In this document: in pieces, positions 17,929 to 26,420 of the stretch
How the letters are laid out: the number at the start of each line of letters is the position of its first letter
Position numbering within the stretch: the first letter of the stretch is position 1
NCBI GenBank assembly: GCA_965199335.1
Contig: CBDAQZ010000004.1
Location: forward strand, 1-64,000
Source of the DNA: CBDAQV01 sp965199335
GTDB taxonomy: Bacteria; Pseudomonadota; Alphaproteobacteria; CALMVH01
Length of the DNA: 64,000 bases
Direction of reading: 5' to 3'
Notes under the pieces: model-generated
The model's input: the letters and a program-made list of their open reading frames with translations, nothing else
The model's database searches: none
Told to the model about the DNA's origin: nothing
Translations under genes and position numbers: made by a program

Positions 17929-19434
17929 TTATTCGGACAATTCCTTCGCGAAGTCTTCCTTGGACCGCAGCGGTATCTCCGGGATCGTCAGCGCCAATAA
18001 CAGGGCGCAGAACGTAACGAACGAAGCACCGAGGAAGATGCGCGACAATCCCGTGCGGTAGGCCTGGCGCAGCGCCTCCTGCAGGTCGGGAGCCAGCGCC
18101 GCGATCTGCTCCAGGCTTTCATGGGCAGGAGCGCCCGGCAGCGCCAGCGACGGCACCAGATGCGCCAGCTGGATGTTCAGTGCCGCGCCGGCGATGGCGA
18201 CACCGAGCGCCGCGCCCAGCGAACGGAAGAAGGATGTGCCGGAGGTTGCGACCCCCATCATCGACCGTTGCACCGAGTTCTGGATCGCGGTGGTCAGGTT
18301 GGGCATCACGAAACCGATGCCGAGGCCGACGAAGAACAGCATCGTCTCCAGTATCGCAGGCCCCGGCAGCGCCAGCGCAACCCACGACATGCCCAGCGTC
18401 CCGATGGTCGCCAGGATCAGGCCCAGCACCGGGAATATCTTGTAGCGCCCGGTGCGGCTTACGATGCGCCCGCCGGTGAAGGAGGCGACGATGACGCCCC
18501 CCATCAAAGCCATCAGCCGCAGACCTGCGCCGGAAGGCGATGCGCCGAGCTCAAGCTGGAAAAACAACGGCAGAAACGTCACCAGGCCGAATATCACCGA
18601 CATGGAAAGGCCGATCACGATCACCGAGCGCAGGAACACAGGTTCGCGGAACAACGCAGGCGGCAATATCGGCTCGGCGGCGCGGCGCTCGACCACGCCC
18701 AGTAGGCCAAGCACGATGCACACGGCGACGGCCGAAGCGACGATGGTCGGCGATGTCCAGGGAAGGATGGTGCCGCCGCAGCTGAGCAGCATCAGGGCGG
18801 AGACCGTGCCGATGATCAGCAGGATCGCGCCGGTGAAATCGATGCGATGCTTCTTGCGCTCGGTACGCGCGGTCAGCCCCAGCGCGATACAGCCCAGCGA
18901 AGCCGCGCCGACTGGCAGGTTGACATAGAAGATCCAGCGCCATGAAAGATCCTCGGTGATGAAGCCGCCCAGCAACGGGCCGGCGACGCTGCAGATCGCG
19001 AACACGCCCGCAAACACACCCTGGTAACGGCCGCGTTCGCGCGGGGAGACAAGATCGCCGATGGTCGTCTGCGCCAGCGTCATCAGGCCGCCTGCGCCGA
19101 TGCCCTGCAGGGCGCGGTAGCCGATCAGCTGGCCGATGCTGTGCGCCTGCCCGCACATTATCGAGCCCACCAGGAAGATCAGGATCGACACGAAAAAAGC
19201 CGGCCTGCGCCCGTACATGTCCGACAGCTTCCCATACAGGGGCGCGGTGGTGGTCGAGGCGACCATGAAGGCCGTCACCACCCATGACAGCAGGGACAGC
19301 CCGCCCAGATCGCCGACGATACGCGGCAAGGCAGGCGAAACGATGTTCTGGTCAAGCGCCGCCAATGTCATGGCCAGCAACAGGCCGACGAGAACGAGGC
19401 GGAAATTGGCGGGTGCGGATATCTGGGTCGTCAT
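17929..19434 (-). CDS. DHA2-family MFS multidrug exporter (EmrB/QacA type)
   Basis: 501 residues from ATG 19434 (MTTQIS); 14 predicted membrane helices. Motif D1-like LDQNIVSPALPRI in helix 1, GYRALQGIGAGG (motif B with Arg), and the antiporter motif region GPLLGGFITEDLSWRWIFY typical of 14-helix drug/H+ antiporters. It should export hydrophobic compounds using the proton gradient. It stands alone without a membrane-fusion partner (no emrA nearby). Confidence 0.9.
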   Translation of the reverse strand: MTTQISAPANFRLVLVGLLLAMTLAALDQNIVSPALPRIVGDLGGLSLLSWVVTAFMVASTTTAPLYGKLSDMYGRRPAFFVSILIFLVGSIMCGQAHSIGQLIGYRALQGIGAGGLMTLAQTTIGDLVSPRERGRYQGVFAGVFAICSVAGPLLGGFITEDLSWRWIFYVNLPVGAASLGCIALGLTARTERKKHRIDFTGAILLIIGTVSALMLLSCGGTILPWTSPTIVASAVAVCIVLGLLGVVERRAAEPILPPALFREPVFLRSVIVIGLSMSVIFGLVTFLPLFFQLELGASPSGAGLRLMALMGGVIVASFTGGRIVSRTGRYKIFPVLGLILATIGTLGMSWVALALPGPAILETMLFFVGLGIGFVMPNLTTAIQNSVQRSMMGVATSGTSFFRSLGAALGVAIAGAALNIQLAHLVPSLALPGAPAHESLEQIAALAPDLQEALRQAYRTGLSRIFLGASFVTFCALLLALTIPEIPLRSKEDFAKELSE

Positions 19435-19491
19435 GACGGGGTTATATAGGATGCTATCGATATAGATCAAGGCAGGACATCATTCGCCTTT

Positions 19492-19962
19492 TCATCCGGC
19501 ACACGGCCTGTATTCCATGAACAGCTTTTCCTCGCTGCGATTGATCGGGATGAAGCCGTGGCGCAGGTAAAGACTTTGTGCCGGATTGACGTGAAACACA
19601 TTCAGGCGCAACGGCAAGCCGTTGCCGCGAGCCTGATGTTTCAACGCTTCCAGGATGGCGGCGCCGATGCCCTGCCGCTGACAGTCCGGCAGCAAATAGA
19701 GCTGGCCGATCTTCAGATGATCGCCCTTGTCGTCGGTCGTCAGCATGCCGATGCTACGGCCATCGCGCATGATGATGCGCTTGCGTTCCGATGATGGGCG
19801 TTGCCGCTGCGCCTCACGCTGCTCGGCCTCGTTCCACTGTCCGTAGGCCAGGCGGACGTACTCGCTCATCACGCTGCCGATCAGCTTGAAGATGAATTCG
19901 TCATCCGCGTCGGTGGCAGCCCTGAATTCCAATTCGGGAACGGCGGGATCGGTCCAAACCAA
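19492..19962 (-). CDS. GNAT N-acetyltransferase
   Basis: The frame opens at 20019 but the first 19 codons lie inside the preceding oxidoreductase gene; TTG 19962 falls directly after that gene's stop and gives 156 residues, so I prefer it. Acetyl-CoA-binding motif A is LYLLPDCQRQGIGAAI, followed by the motif B region LNVFHVNPAQSLYLRHGF, typical of RimI/YjcF-like GNAT enzymes. Substrate unknown. Confidence 0.8.
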   Translation of the reverse strand: MVWTDPAVPELEFRAATDADDEFIFKLIGSVMSEYVRLAYGQWNEAEQREAQRQRPSSERKRIIMRDGRSIGMLTTDDKGDHLKIGQLYLLPDCQRQGIGAAILEALKHQARGNGLPLRLNVFHVNPAQSLYLRHGFIPINRSEEKLFMEYRPCAG

Positions 19963-19963
19963 C

Positions 19964-20737
19964 CTAGATTCCGCCCCACCAGGCGTAACCGTTGTCTTCC
20001 CAGAACCCGCCATTGCCATGGCCGAACGGCTTGTAGCTGTCCACCAGCTGGATACGCATGATGTATTTGGGCATCTTGTAGCCCAGTTGCGTTTCGTAGC
20101 GCAGGCGGATCGGCGCGCCGTGCGCGACGGGCAGGACCTGGCCGTTCATTTCATAGGCGAGAATCGTCTGCGGCTGGTAGGCGCCCTCCATGTCGATGCT
20201 CTCGTAATATTTATCGCCGCCCATTCCGCCCAGCGCATCGGCGCAGAAGAACATGACGTATTTCGCTTCCGGCTTCGGGCCTGCCATGTCGAGCACGTCG
20301 GACAATTTCGCGCCGGTCCATTTCGCGATATCGCTCCAGCCCTCGACGCAGTCGTGACGCGTGATCTGGGTGCGCGACGGCAGCTGGCGAAGCTGGGCCA
20401 ACGACAGCGCGATCGGCTTGTTCACAAGCCCTACGATCTCCAGCTTCCAATCGGCGAAGTCGTTCTTCACCATTGCCTGATAGGCATGATCGGCGGGGTT
20501 GGTCGATCCGTTCGCCTTGAAGTTGGGCGATATGTCCGCCTCGGTATATTCATCCGCCATGGTGCGCGATCCGGTGACGGCCTTCTGCAGCACGCGCGAC
20601 AGCTGCTCCGCGCTGCCCAGCACGTCCTGGAACCAGTCCATGGAAATCACCTTGCTGCACCCGGCCAGGGGCAGCACCGCCAAGGCGGCGGCGGCCTTGA
20701 CGAAGCCGCGGCGGCCGGGATGCTTGAGGTCACTCAC
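19964..20737 (-). CDS. Tat-exported molybdopterin oxidoreductase (sulfite oxidase/MsrP family)
   Basis: 257 residues from GTG 20737, overlapping the upstream cytochrome gene by eight bases. Twin-arginine signal RRGFVKAAAA followed by LAGC, so Cys27 may be lipidated. The molybdenum-ligand cysteine is Cys130 in HDCVEGWSDIAKWTG, and IRLRYETQLGYK is the family's C-terminal cofactor region. Related to MsrP (YedY), which reduces methionine sulfoxide in periplasmic proteins, and to bacterial sulfite oxidases. The partner is the adjacent four-helix cytochrome b instead of a classical MsrQ. Confidence 0.87.
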   Translation of the reverse strand: MSDLKHPGRRGFVKAAAALAVLPLAGCSKVISMDWFQDVLGSAEQLSRVLQKAVTGSRTMADEYTEADISPNFKANGSTNPADHAYQAMVKNDFADWKLEIVGLVNKPIALSLAQLRQLPSRTQITRHDCVEGWSDIAKWTGAKLSDVLDMAGPKPEAKYVMFFCADALGGMGGDKYYESIDMEGAYQPQTILAYEMNGQVLPVAHGAPIRLRYETQLGYKMPKYIMRIQLVDSYKPFGHGNGGFWEDNGYAWWGGI

Positions 20738-21566
20738 CGTCCGCCTCGCCCTCGACCGGATCGATCGCGTACCAGCCCGTGACCATCGAATGCAGATTGT
20801 TGAACACGCCCGATATCAGCACCATGACCATGTGCACGATGAAGAAGCCGAACAGCGAGAACGCCAGTATGAAATGCACCGTGCGCGCCGACTGCCGACC
20901 GTCGAACAGATGCAGAAGGAACGGAAAGCCGGCATCCATGCGCGGCGACATCGTCAGCCCTGCCAGCACGATCAGCGGCGCCACCACCAGCACCACCCCG
21001 CCATAGGCCAGTTTCTGCAGCACGTTGTATTTGTGATCGTTGTCGGCGTGTTCAAACCTCAGGCGGATATGATTGGCGATGTCCTTGCCGATATGCGCAA
21101 AGTCCTTCCGGGTAGGAATAAGGTCGCGCTGCAGATGCCGGTTGATCAGCGAACTGACCAGGTACACCAGCCCGTCGATCACCAGCACCCAGGCGAAGAA
21201 GAAATGCCACCGCCGGCCCTGGGCCAGTTCCGGCGACCCCGACGGGATCGTGATCCAGGCGGGGAAGCCCCGTTCCTGGCCGCCGCCCGACAGGCCCAGG
21301 ACGCCACTGGTATTGAAATCGTGGCCCAGTATCGTCGTGATGCCTTTCGTCTTGCCGGCATCGTCGGTATCGGCGTTGATCTCCAGCAGGGGATCGTCGA
21401 AGGTCGATTTGTCGCCCCAGTACAGGGCGGGATGGGCGTTGAATATCTGCAGCCCGCTCATGAACAGGCAGATCATAGCGAGCGCGCCGATCCAGTGCGT
21501 GATCCGCACCACCAGGCGGTGCCGATAGACCATCTTCTTCTTGCCGGCGACCGTAGTTTTCCCCAT
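20730..21566 (-). CDS. Cytochrome b561-like membrane protein, partner of molybdoenzyme
   Basis: 278 residues with four to five membrane helices and paired histidines for haem b: RHRLVVRITHWIGAL in the first helix and HFILAFSLFGFFIVHMVMV in the last. Good ribosome site GAGG before ATG 21566. It should pass electrons from the quinol pool to, or receive them from, the exported molybdoenzyme encoded by the overlapping downstream gene. Confidence 0.85.
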   Translation of the reverse strand: MGKTTVAGKKKMVYRHRLVVRITHWIGALAMICLFMSGLQIFNAHPALYWGDKSTFDDPLLEINADTDDAGKTKGITTILGHDFNTSGVLGLSGGGQERGFPAWITIPSGSPELAQGRRWHFFFAWVLVIDGLVYLVSSLINRHLQRDLIPTRKDFAHIGKDIANHIRLRFEHADNDHKYNVLQKLAYGGVVLVVAPLIVLAGLTMSPRMDAGFPFLLHLFDGRQSARTVHFILAFSLFGFFIVHMVMVLISGVFNNLHSMVTGWYAIDPVEGEADGE

Positions 21567-21639
21567 ATCTACCTCTTTAGCACTCCGCAGAGCATAAGGC
21601 CCAGCATTTTATTGCAGAACCTTACGCCTCCACACACGG

Positions 21640-21912
21640 TTACTTGGTGGTATTGTTCATCATCGAATCGCTATGCATGCTGTCGCTGCCCATCGAATCG
21701 GTTTTCATGCTATCCTTTTTCATGTGGGCAGCCTTCATCTTGTCGTTCTTGGCAATGCAATCGCTTTTCATGCCGTCGTCTGTCATCTTGCTGCAATCCT
21801 GCATGGCGGCAGGGGCTGGCTTGGTATCCGTGCTGCTCTTCATCATGTCGTCCGCAAAAGCCGGGGCGGAACAAAGCATGGCGACAGTCAGTACGGTTGC
21901 AATCTTGAACAT
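21640..21912 (-). CDS. Secreted MXKDX-repeat protein
   Basis: 90 residues from ATG 21912, six bases after GGGAG. Signal peptide MFKIATVLTVAMLCSAPAFA. The mature chain has two cysteines and a C-terminal run of Met-rich pentapeptides (MKKDS, MKTDS, MGSDS, MHSDS). I know this as the MXKDX pentapeptide-repeat class of small periplasmic proteins. Methionine richness next to an MsrP-like enzyme is suggestive of methionine oxidation or metal binding, but that is inference. Confidence 0.75.
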   Translation of the reverse strand: MFKIATVLTVAMLCSAPAFADDMMKSSTDTKPAPAAMQDCSKMTDDGMKSDCIAKNDKMKAAHMKKDSMKTDSMGSDSMHSDSMMNNTTK

Positions 21913-22064
21913 ATTCATCTCCCATGAAGGTTGACCGGCAGGGCCGCCGGCTATCGTTACGATGGACATGGAGCAATACGTGATCGCGACCAATTCAATG
22001 GAGCAGATTCATCCGTCGTCCGGCCCTGTCCGTGGGCACACATCAGTTAGGCGGCTTGATAGAG

Positions 22065-22080
22065 TTAGTCAACCAACTAA
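22065..22080. promoter_or_regulatory. Inverted repeat TTAGT-N6-ACTAA, candidate TetR operator
   Basis: A five-base perfect inverted repeat with six-base spacer sits 9 to 24 bases upstream of the TetR start codon, where an autoregulatory operator is usual for this family. Function inferred from position only. Confidence 0.4.
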
Positions 22081-22088
22081 TTCGTATC

Positions 22089-22679
22089 ATGATGCAGAGT
22101 AACAAATCTCAGGATAAAAGGGATCGTTTGATCCGGGCAGCCGTAACATGCTTTCACCAGATGGGGTATGCCCGTGTAACGCTGGCGCATATTGCTGCGG
22201 AGGCGGAGGTGCCTCTCGGCAACGTATATTATTATTTCAAGACCAAGTCGGCCATCGCAGCGTCCGTGGTTCAGGCGTGGCGCGATCGCTCGGAATTGAT
22301 CTTTTCCGAGCTGGACAAGCATCGCTCGCCGCAACTCCGCCTGCTGGAACTGCTGAAGCGGTCGGATGCCGCTAAGATGACCTATACCGAACTTGGATGC
22401 CCGCTGGCAAATCTGGCGCGCGATCTGCTGGCCGAGGGAGAGGATGACCTATCCGAACTGGCGAAGCATATATATGACGGGCTGTATGACTGGACCGAGC
22501 TTCAATTCCGCCAGCTCGGCCATACGAAAGCGGCGGCACGATCGCATAGCCGGTTTCTGGTCGCCGGTCTTCATGGTGCAATTCTGATGGCACACGCCAT
22601 CCAGGACCCTGTTTTGCTGACCGAGCAGATCAGGCAACTCAAGCGCTGGCTGACGGCGCTTTCGGAAGAAAAAGCCTGA
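22089..22679 (+). CDS. TetR/AcrR-family transcriptional regulator
   Basis: 196 residues from ATG 22089 (ATG 22092 equally possible). The N-terminal helix-turn-helix shows RLIRAAVTCFHQMGYARVTLAHIAAEAEV and the YYYFKTKSA signature at about residues 14-60; the C-terminal ligand domain is unassigned but resembles regulators of oxidoreductase genes. It precedes an aldo/keto reductase and an SDR on the same strand, which are its likely targets. Confidence 0.88.
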   Translation: MMQSNKSQDKRDRLIRAAVTCFHQMGYARVTLAHIAAEAEVPLGNVYYYFKTKSAIAASVVQAWRDRSELIFSELDKHRSPQLRLLELLKRSDAAKMTYTELGCPLANLARDLLAEGEDDLSELAKHIYDGLYDWTELQFRQLGHTKAAARSHSRFLVAGLHGAILMAHAIQDPVLLTEQIRQLKRWLTALSEEKA

Positions 22680-22760
22680 TCCTTCATCGCAACGGTGGTT
22701 TTTGCCGGGATGCGACGTATATGGAATGCCATTAACGACATTCGCTATCGGGGAACGCTC

Positions 22761-23753
22761 ATGGATCTGGTCAATCTGGGAAAAACCGGAACCAAGGTAT
22801 CGCGCCTATCGCTTGGCTGCATGACCTATGGCAGCAAGAAATGGCGCGAGTGGATATTGGAGGAGGATGAAAGCCGTCCCTTCTTCCGCCAGGCCTGGGA
22901 AGCCGGGATCAATTTCTTCGACACCGCCGACATCTATTCCGACGGCGCCAGCGAAATTCTTCTGGGCAAGGCGCTGAAGGAACTGGCGATCCCGCGCGAA
23001 CAGGTGGTGATCGCGACCAAGCTGTTCAACCCGATGGGCCCGAGCGAGAACGAGAAGGGTCTGTCGGCAAAGCACATCCGCCATGCCGCCGAGGCCAGCC
23101 TGAAGCGGCTGCAGCTCGACTATATCGACCTCTACCAGATCCATCGTTTCGACAGCACCACGCCGGTCGAGGAAACGCTGGAGGCGCTCGACCTGCTGGT
23201 GAAACAGGGCAAGGTACTGCACATCGGCGCGTCGTCGATGTTCGCCTGGCAGCTGGCGAAGATGCTGCATACATCGGAAAAACTGGGCCTCGCCAAGTTC
23301 GTCACGATGCAGAACCACTACAATCTAGTCTACCGCGAGGAAGAGCGCGAGGTGAATCCGCTTTGCGTCGACCAGGGGCTTGGCCTGCTGCCGTGGAGCC
23401 CGCTGGCGCGCGGCTTCCTGACCGGTAACCGCAAGCGCGGCGAGGAGAAGCAGGCGGGCGAGACCAGCCGCGCCAAGACCGATGCCTTCGCCCATCACCT
23501 CTATTACAATGACAGCGATTACGACGTGGTCGACCGCGTCACGCAGATCGCGCAGGCAAGAGGCGTATCGAACGCGCAGGTGGCGATGGCGTGGCTGCTG
23601 CACCAGCCCGGCGTCACCGCCCCGATCATCGGCGCCTCCAAGCCGCATCACCTGGACGACGCCATCGCGGCATTGGGCCTGAAACTGGACGAGGCGGAAC
23701 TGAAGTTACTGGCCGAGCCTTACAAGCCGCATGCCATCCTGGGACATAGCTGA
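22761..23753 (+). CDS. Aldo/keto reductase
   Basis: 330 residues from ATG 22761. Catalytic tetrad Asp54, Tyr59, Lys87 and His128 is visible (FFDTADIYS, IATKLF, LYQIHRF), and the C-terminal PIIGASKPHHL is the NADPH-binding IxGAS..HL element. Closest to the YajO/YhdN-like AKR group (PGLVK..LGCM.YG start). Reduces a carbonyl compound; substrate unknown. The next gene follows 16 bases later. Confidence 0.92.
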   Translation: MDLVNLGKTGTKVSRLSLGCMTYGSKKWREWILEEDESRPFFRQAWEAGINFFDTADIYSDGASEILLGKALKELAIPREQVVIATKLFNPMGPSENEKGLSAKHIRHAAEASLKRLQLDYIDLYQIHRFDSTTPVEETLEALDLLVKQGKVLHIGASSMFAWQLAKMLHTSEKLGLAKFVTMQNHYNLVYREEEREVNPLCVDQGLGLLPWSPLARGFLTGNRKRGEEKQAGETSRAKTDAFAHHLYYNDSDYDVVDRVTQIAQARGVSNAQVAMAWLLHQPGVTAPIIGASKPHHLDDAIAALGLKLDEAELKLLAEPYKPHAILGHS

Positions 23754-23769
23754 AACAACGGAGATCGAT

Positions 23770-24624
23770 ATGACGAACGAAACACCTGTCTGGTTCATCA
23801 CCGGCTGCTCGACCGGGTTCGGGCGCGAGCTTGCCCGGTTGGTCACGCAGCGCGGCTGGCGCGTGGTCGTGACGGCGCGCGATATCGACAAGGTGCGCGA
23901 CCTGGAAAGCGAAGGCGGCGACAACGCGCTGGCGGTTGCGCTAGACGTAACCAACCCGATGCAGGTGCGCGACGCCGTGAAGCAGGCCGAGGAAAGATTC
24001 GACCGCATCGACGTGCTGGTGAACAACGCCGGCTATGGCTATTTCGCGGCGATCGAGGAAGGCGAGGACGACGAGGTCCGCGCCATGTTCGAGACCAATT
24101 TCTTCGGCCTTGCCGATATGATCAAGGCGGTGCTGCCGGGAATGCGCGCGCGCAAGTCGGGGCATATCGTCAACATCAGTTCCGTCGGCGGCCTGGTCGC
24201 GTTTGCCGGCACCGGCTACTACGCCGCGACCAAGTTCGCGGTCGAGGGCCTGTCCGAAGCGCTGGCGAAGGAAGTGACCTCGCTGGGCATCAAGGTCACG
24301 GTGATCGAGCCCGGCCCGTTCCGCACCGACTGGGCTGGCCGCTCGCTGAAACGCAGTGCGACCGAGATTGCCGACTACGCCGAAACCGCGCATGCCCGCT
24401 ACGCCACGACATCGGGCTACAGCGGCAAGCAGCCCGGCGACCCGATGCGCGCGGCCGAGGCGATCGTGAAAGCCGTCGAGGCGGCTAACCCGCCTTTGCA
24501 CCTGATCCTGGGCCGCCCCGGCCTGGAATTCGCGCGCCAGAAGCTGAACGCGCTGGAAAAGGACATCGTGGACTGGGAAGACGTGACGCTGGGATCGGAT
24601 TTCCCGGAGGCGAAGGCCAGCTAA
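23770..24624 (+). CDS. Short-chain dehydrogenase/reductase
   Basis: 284 residues from ATG 23770 (GGAG upstream). TGCSTGFGRE is the cofactor loop, VNNAGYG the structural motif, Ser137/138 and Tyr151-x3-Lys155 (YYAATK) the catalytic residues. TGCSTGFGRELA is typical of the oxidoreductase branch often annotated as SDR with a C-terminal ~30-residue extension. Operon with the aldo/keto reductase; likely under the TetR gene before it. Overlaps the convergent small gene by four bases. Confidence 0.92.
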   Translation: MTNETPVWFITGCSTGFGRELARLVTQRGWRVVVTARDIDKVRDLESEGGDNALAVALDVTNPMQVRDAVKQAEERFDRIDVLVNNAGYGYFAAIEEGEDDEVRAMFETNFFGLADMIKAVLPGMRARKSGHIVNISSVGGLVAFAGTGYYAATKFAVEGLSEALAKEVTSLGIKVTVIEPGPFRTDWAGRSLKRSATEIADYAETAHARYATTSGYSGKQPGDPMRAAEAIVKAVEAANPPLHLILGRPGLEFARQKLNALEKDIVDWEDVTLGSDFPEAKAS

Positions 24625-24845
24625 TCGTCCAGATGCGTCTGCGGCACCGTGTTGCGGTAACCGTAGACATCCTCGAACCCGTTGGGAGAGATGACGGCGA
24701 CCTCGATCTCGGGGGAGGCGTCGGTCAGGCCAGCGATGAAGGCCTGCGCGGCGGTGAAGGGGTCTGCGGCGTGCGCCTCGACCGCGTCGTCAGGCGTCTG
24801 GGTGCCGACGATGTAGATGCGGAATGTCTGCAACGAGTCGCTCAT
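24621..24845 (-). CDS. Small conserved-looking protein (74 aa)
   Basis: ATG 24845 overlaps the stop of the channel gene (ATGA), so it is the last cistron of the rluB-tlyA-MIP run. Sequence is compact and soluble: an FRIYIVGTQTPDDAVEAHA strand-helix start, then ASPEIEVAVISPNGFEDVYGY. It looks like a small alpha/beta domain; no family recognised. Confidence 0.6.
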   Translation of the reverse strand: MSDSLQTFRIYIVGTQTPDDAVEAHAADPFTAAQAFIAGLTDASPEIEVAVISPNGFEDVYGYRNTVPQTHLDD

Positions 24846-25684
24846 CGGTCCACTCTACCAAGCCGGCCTTCCAGGTTCAACACGGCGTCGTGCGGGCGGT
24901 GATGGAAGTGGAACAGCCGCGCCTCGGCCGGGCAGTGGCTGCCGATCAGCTTCAGCCGCAGCACCCCCACCGCCAGCGCCCCGCCCAGGCATGGGCCGAC
25001 GAAATAGATCCACTGGCCCTGCCACATATCGGCGATCGCCGCGGGTCCCAGGCTGCGCGCGGGATTGGCGCTGGCGCCCGACAGCGAGGACTCAAATACG
25101 TTCAGGAACGCGAACAGCGGCGGATTGATCAGCGGCGTGAATTTCTGCGTCGCCTTGTGCGAGGCCATGATGAAGATCAGCGCCACCAGCAGAAACCCGC
25201 ACACGATCTCGCCCGCCAGCGGCAGCCAGATTGGCTTGCCGGCCTCGGGTAGCGACGCACCGAAATGATCGGCGAAGCCGATGCCGGCCCATGCCAGCAA
25301 GGCTGCCGCCCCCAGCAGCCCACCCGCCAGCTGCACGGCGATATAGCAGAGCGCATCGGGCGCCTTGATCTTGTTCTCCAGCCAGAAGGCGATGGTGACG
25401 GCGGGATTGATATGCGCACCGCTGACCTTGCCGACGCGCGAATAGGCGATCGTAGCGCCCGTGCCGCCGAACAGCAGGCCGGTGACGATCCGCCGCCAGG
25501 TAAGGGAAAGCGGCAAGGCGTATAGCGGCGAGGCAGGGCTCCACAGCGCGATCACGATCGACAGGCCGATGAACACCAGCAACGCGGTACCCATGAACTC
25601 GGACAGATACATGCCGGGATGCAAAATGCGCGTTGGACTGCCGCGAAGGGGATGATCCTGTGCCCGCTCGTCGATCTCAGTCAT
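24842..25684 (-). CDS. MIP-family aquaporin/glycerol-facilitator channel
   Basis: 280 residues from ATG 25684, eight bases inside the end of tlyA. Six membrane helices and both half-helix NPA boxes: SGAHINPAVT and SGASANPARSLGP. The second NPA is followed by the selectivity-filter Arg. Water versus glycerol selectivity is not decidable by eye; position in an RNA-modification operon gives no hint. Confidence 0.9.
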   Translation of the reverse strand: MTEIDERAQDHPLRGSPTRILHPGMYLSEFMGTALLVFIGLSIVIALWSPASPLYALPLSLTWRRIVTGLLFGGTGATIAYSRVGKVSGAHINPAVTIAFWLENKIKAPDALCYIAVQLAGGLLGAAALLAWAGIGFADHFGASLPEAGKPIWLPLAGEIVCGFLLVALIFIMASHKATQKFTPLINPPLFAFLNVFESSLSGASANPARSLGPAAIADMWQGQWIYFVGPCLGGALAVGVLRLKLIGSHCPAEARLFHFHHRPHDAVLNLEGRLGRVDR

Positions 25685-26420
25685 TCGTATCTCCTCTCCG
25701 CGCGGCGACCAGGAACTCACGATTGCCATCGGCACCGGTGATCGGGCTGGGCGTCGTTCCCTGCACGCACCAGCCAATGCTCTCCAGCCATGCGATCGCC
25801 GCCTGCGTTACGGCTTCGTGTACCGCTGCATCGGTCACGATACCACCCTCGCCCACCATGGCGTGCACGGCTTCGAATTGCGGCTTGACCAGTGCGACCA
25901 GGATGGCGCCTGGCACTGCCAATTCCAGCGCGGCGGGCAGTACCTGGTCGAGACGGATGAAGCTGGCGTCGCATACCACGATTTGCGGCGCGACGGGAAT
26001 GAGCGTGCGCGTCAGCTGCCGCGCGTCGGTCTGTTCCAGCACGGTGACGCGCGCATCCTGCCGCAGCTTCCACGCCAGCTGGTTGGTGCCGACATCGACG
26101 GCGTAGACGTGCACGGCACCGCGCGTCAGCAGCACGTCGGTGAAGCCGCCGGTCGACGCGCCGACATCAAGCGCCGTCAGGCCCGTCACATCGATCGAGA
26201 AAAAACCCAGCGCATGATCCAGCTTGACGCCGCCGCGCCCGACCCAGGGATGGCCCCGCCCTTTCACGCGCACTTCCGCATCGTCCTCGATCATTGCACC
26301 CGGCTTGTCGATGCGCGCGGTATCCGCCGTGACCTGCCCGGCCATGATCAGAGCGCGGGCCTTGGCGAGATCGTCCGCCAGGCCCAGGCTTACAAGAGCG
26401 TCGTCGGCGCGGCACTTCAA
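25677..26420 (-). CDS. tlyA: TlyA-family rRNA 2'-O-methyltransferase
   Basis: 247 residues from TTG 26420, which overlaps the rluB stop (TTGA); the longer frame upstream is only a shadow of rluB. N-terminal S4 RNA-binding domain (ADDALVSLGLADDLAKARALI) then an FtsJ-like methyltransferase with SAM loop DVGASTGGFTDVLL and the VVCDASFI and VKPQFEA motifs. TlyA methylates C1409 of 16S and C1920 of 23S rRNA in other bacteria (formerly named hemolysin A). Confidence 0.93.
   Translation of the reverse strand: MKCRADDALVSLGLADDLAKARALIMAGQVTADTARIDKPGAMIEDDAEVRVKGRGHPWVGRGGVKLDHALGFFSIDVTGLTALDVGASTGGFTDVLLTRGAVHVYAVDVGTNQLAWKLRQDARVTVLEQTDARQLTRTLIPVAPQIVVCDASFIRLDQVLPAALELAVPGAILVALVKPQFEAVHAMVGEGGIVTDAAVHEAVTQAAIAWLESIGWCVQGTTPSPITGADGNREFLVAARRGDTND

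Noticed and set aside
20499..21908. 469-codon plus-strand frame
   Set aside because: Opposite to the molybdoenzyme/cytochrome pair and the MXKDX gene; its cysteine-rich end is the reverse of Met-rich repeats.
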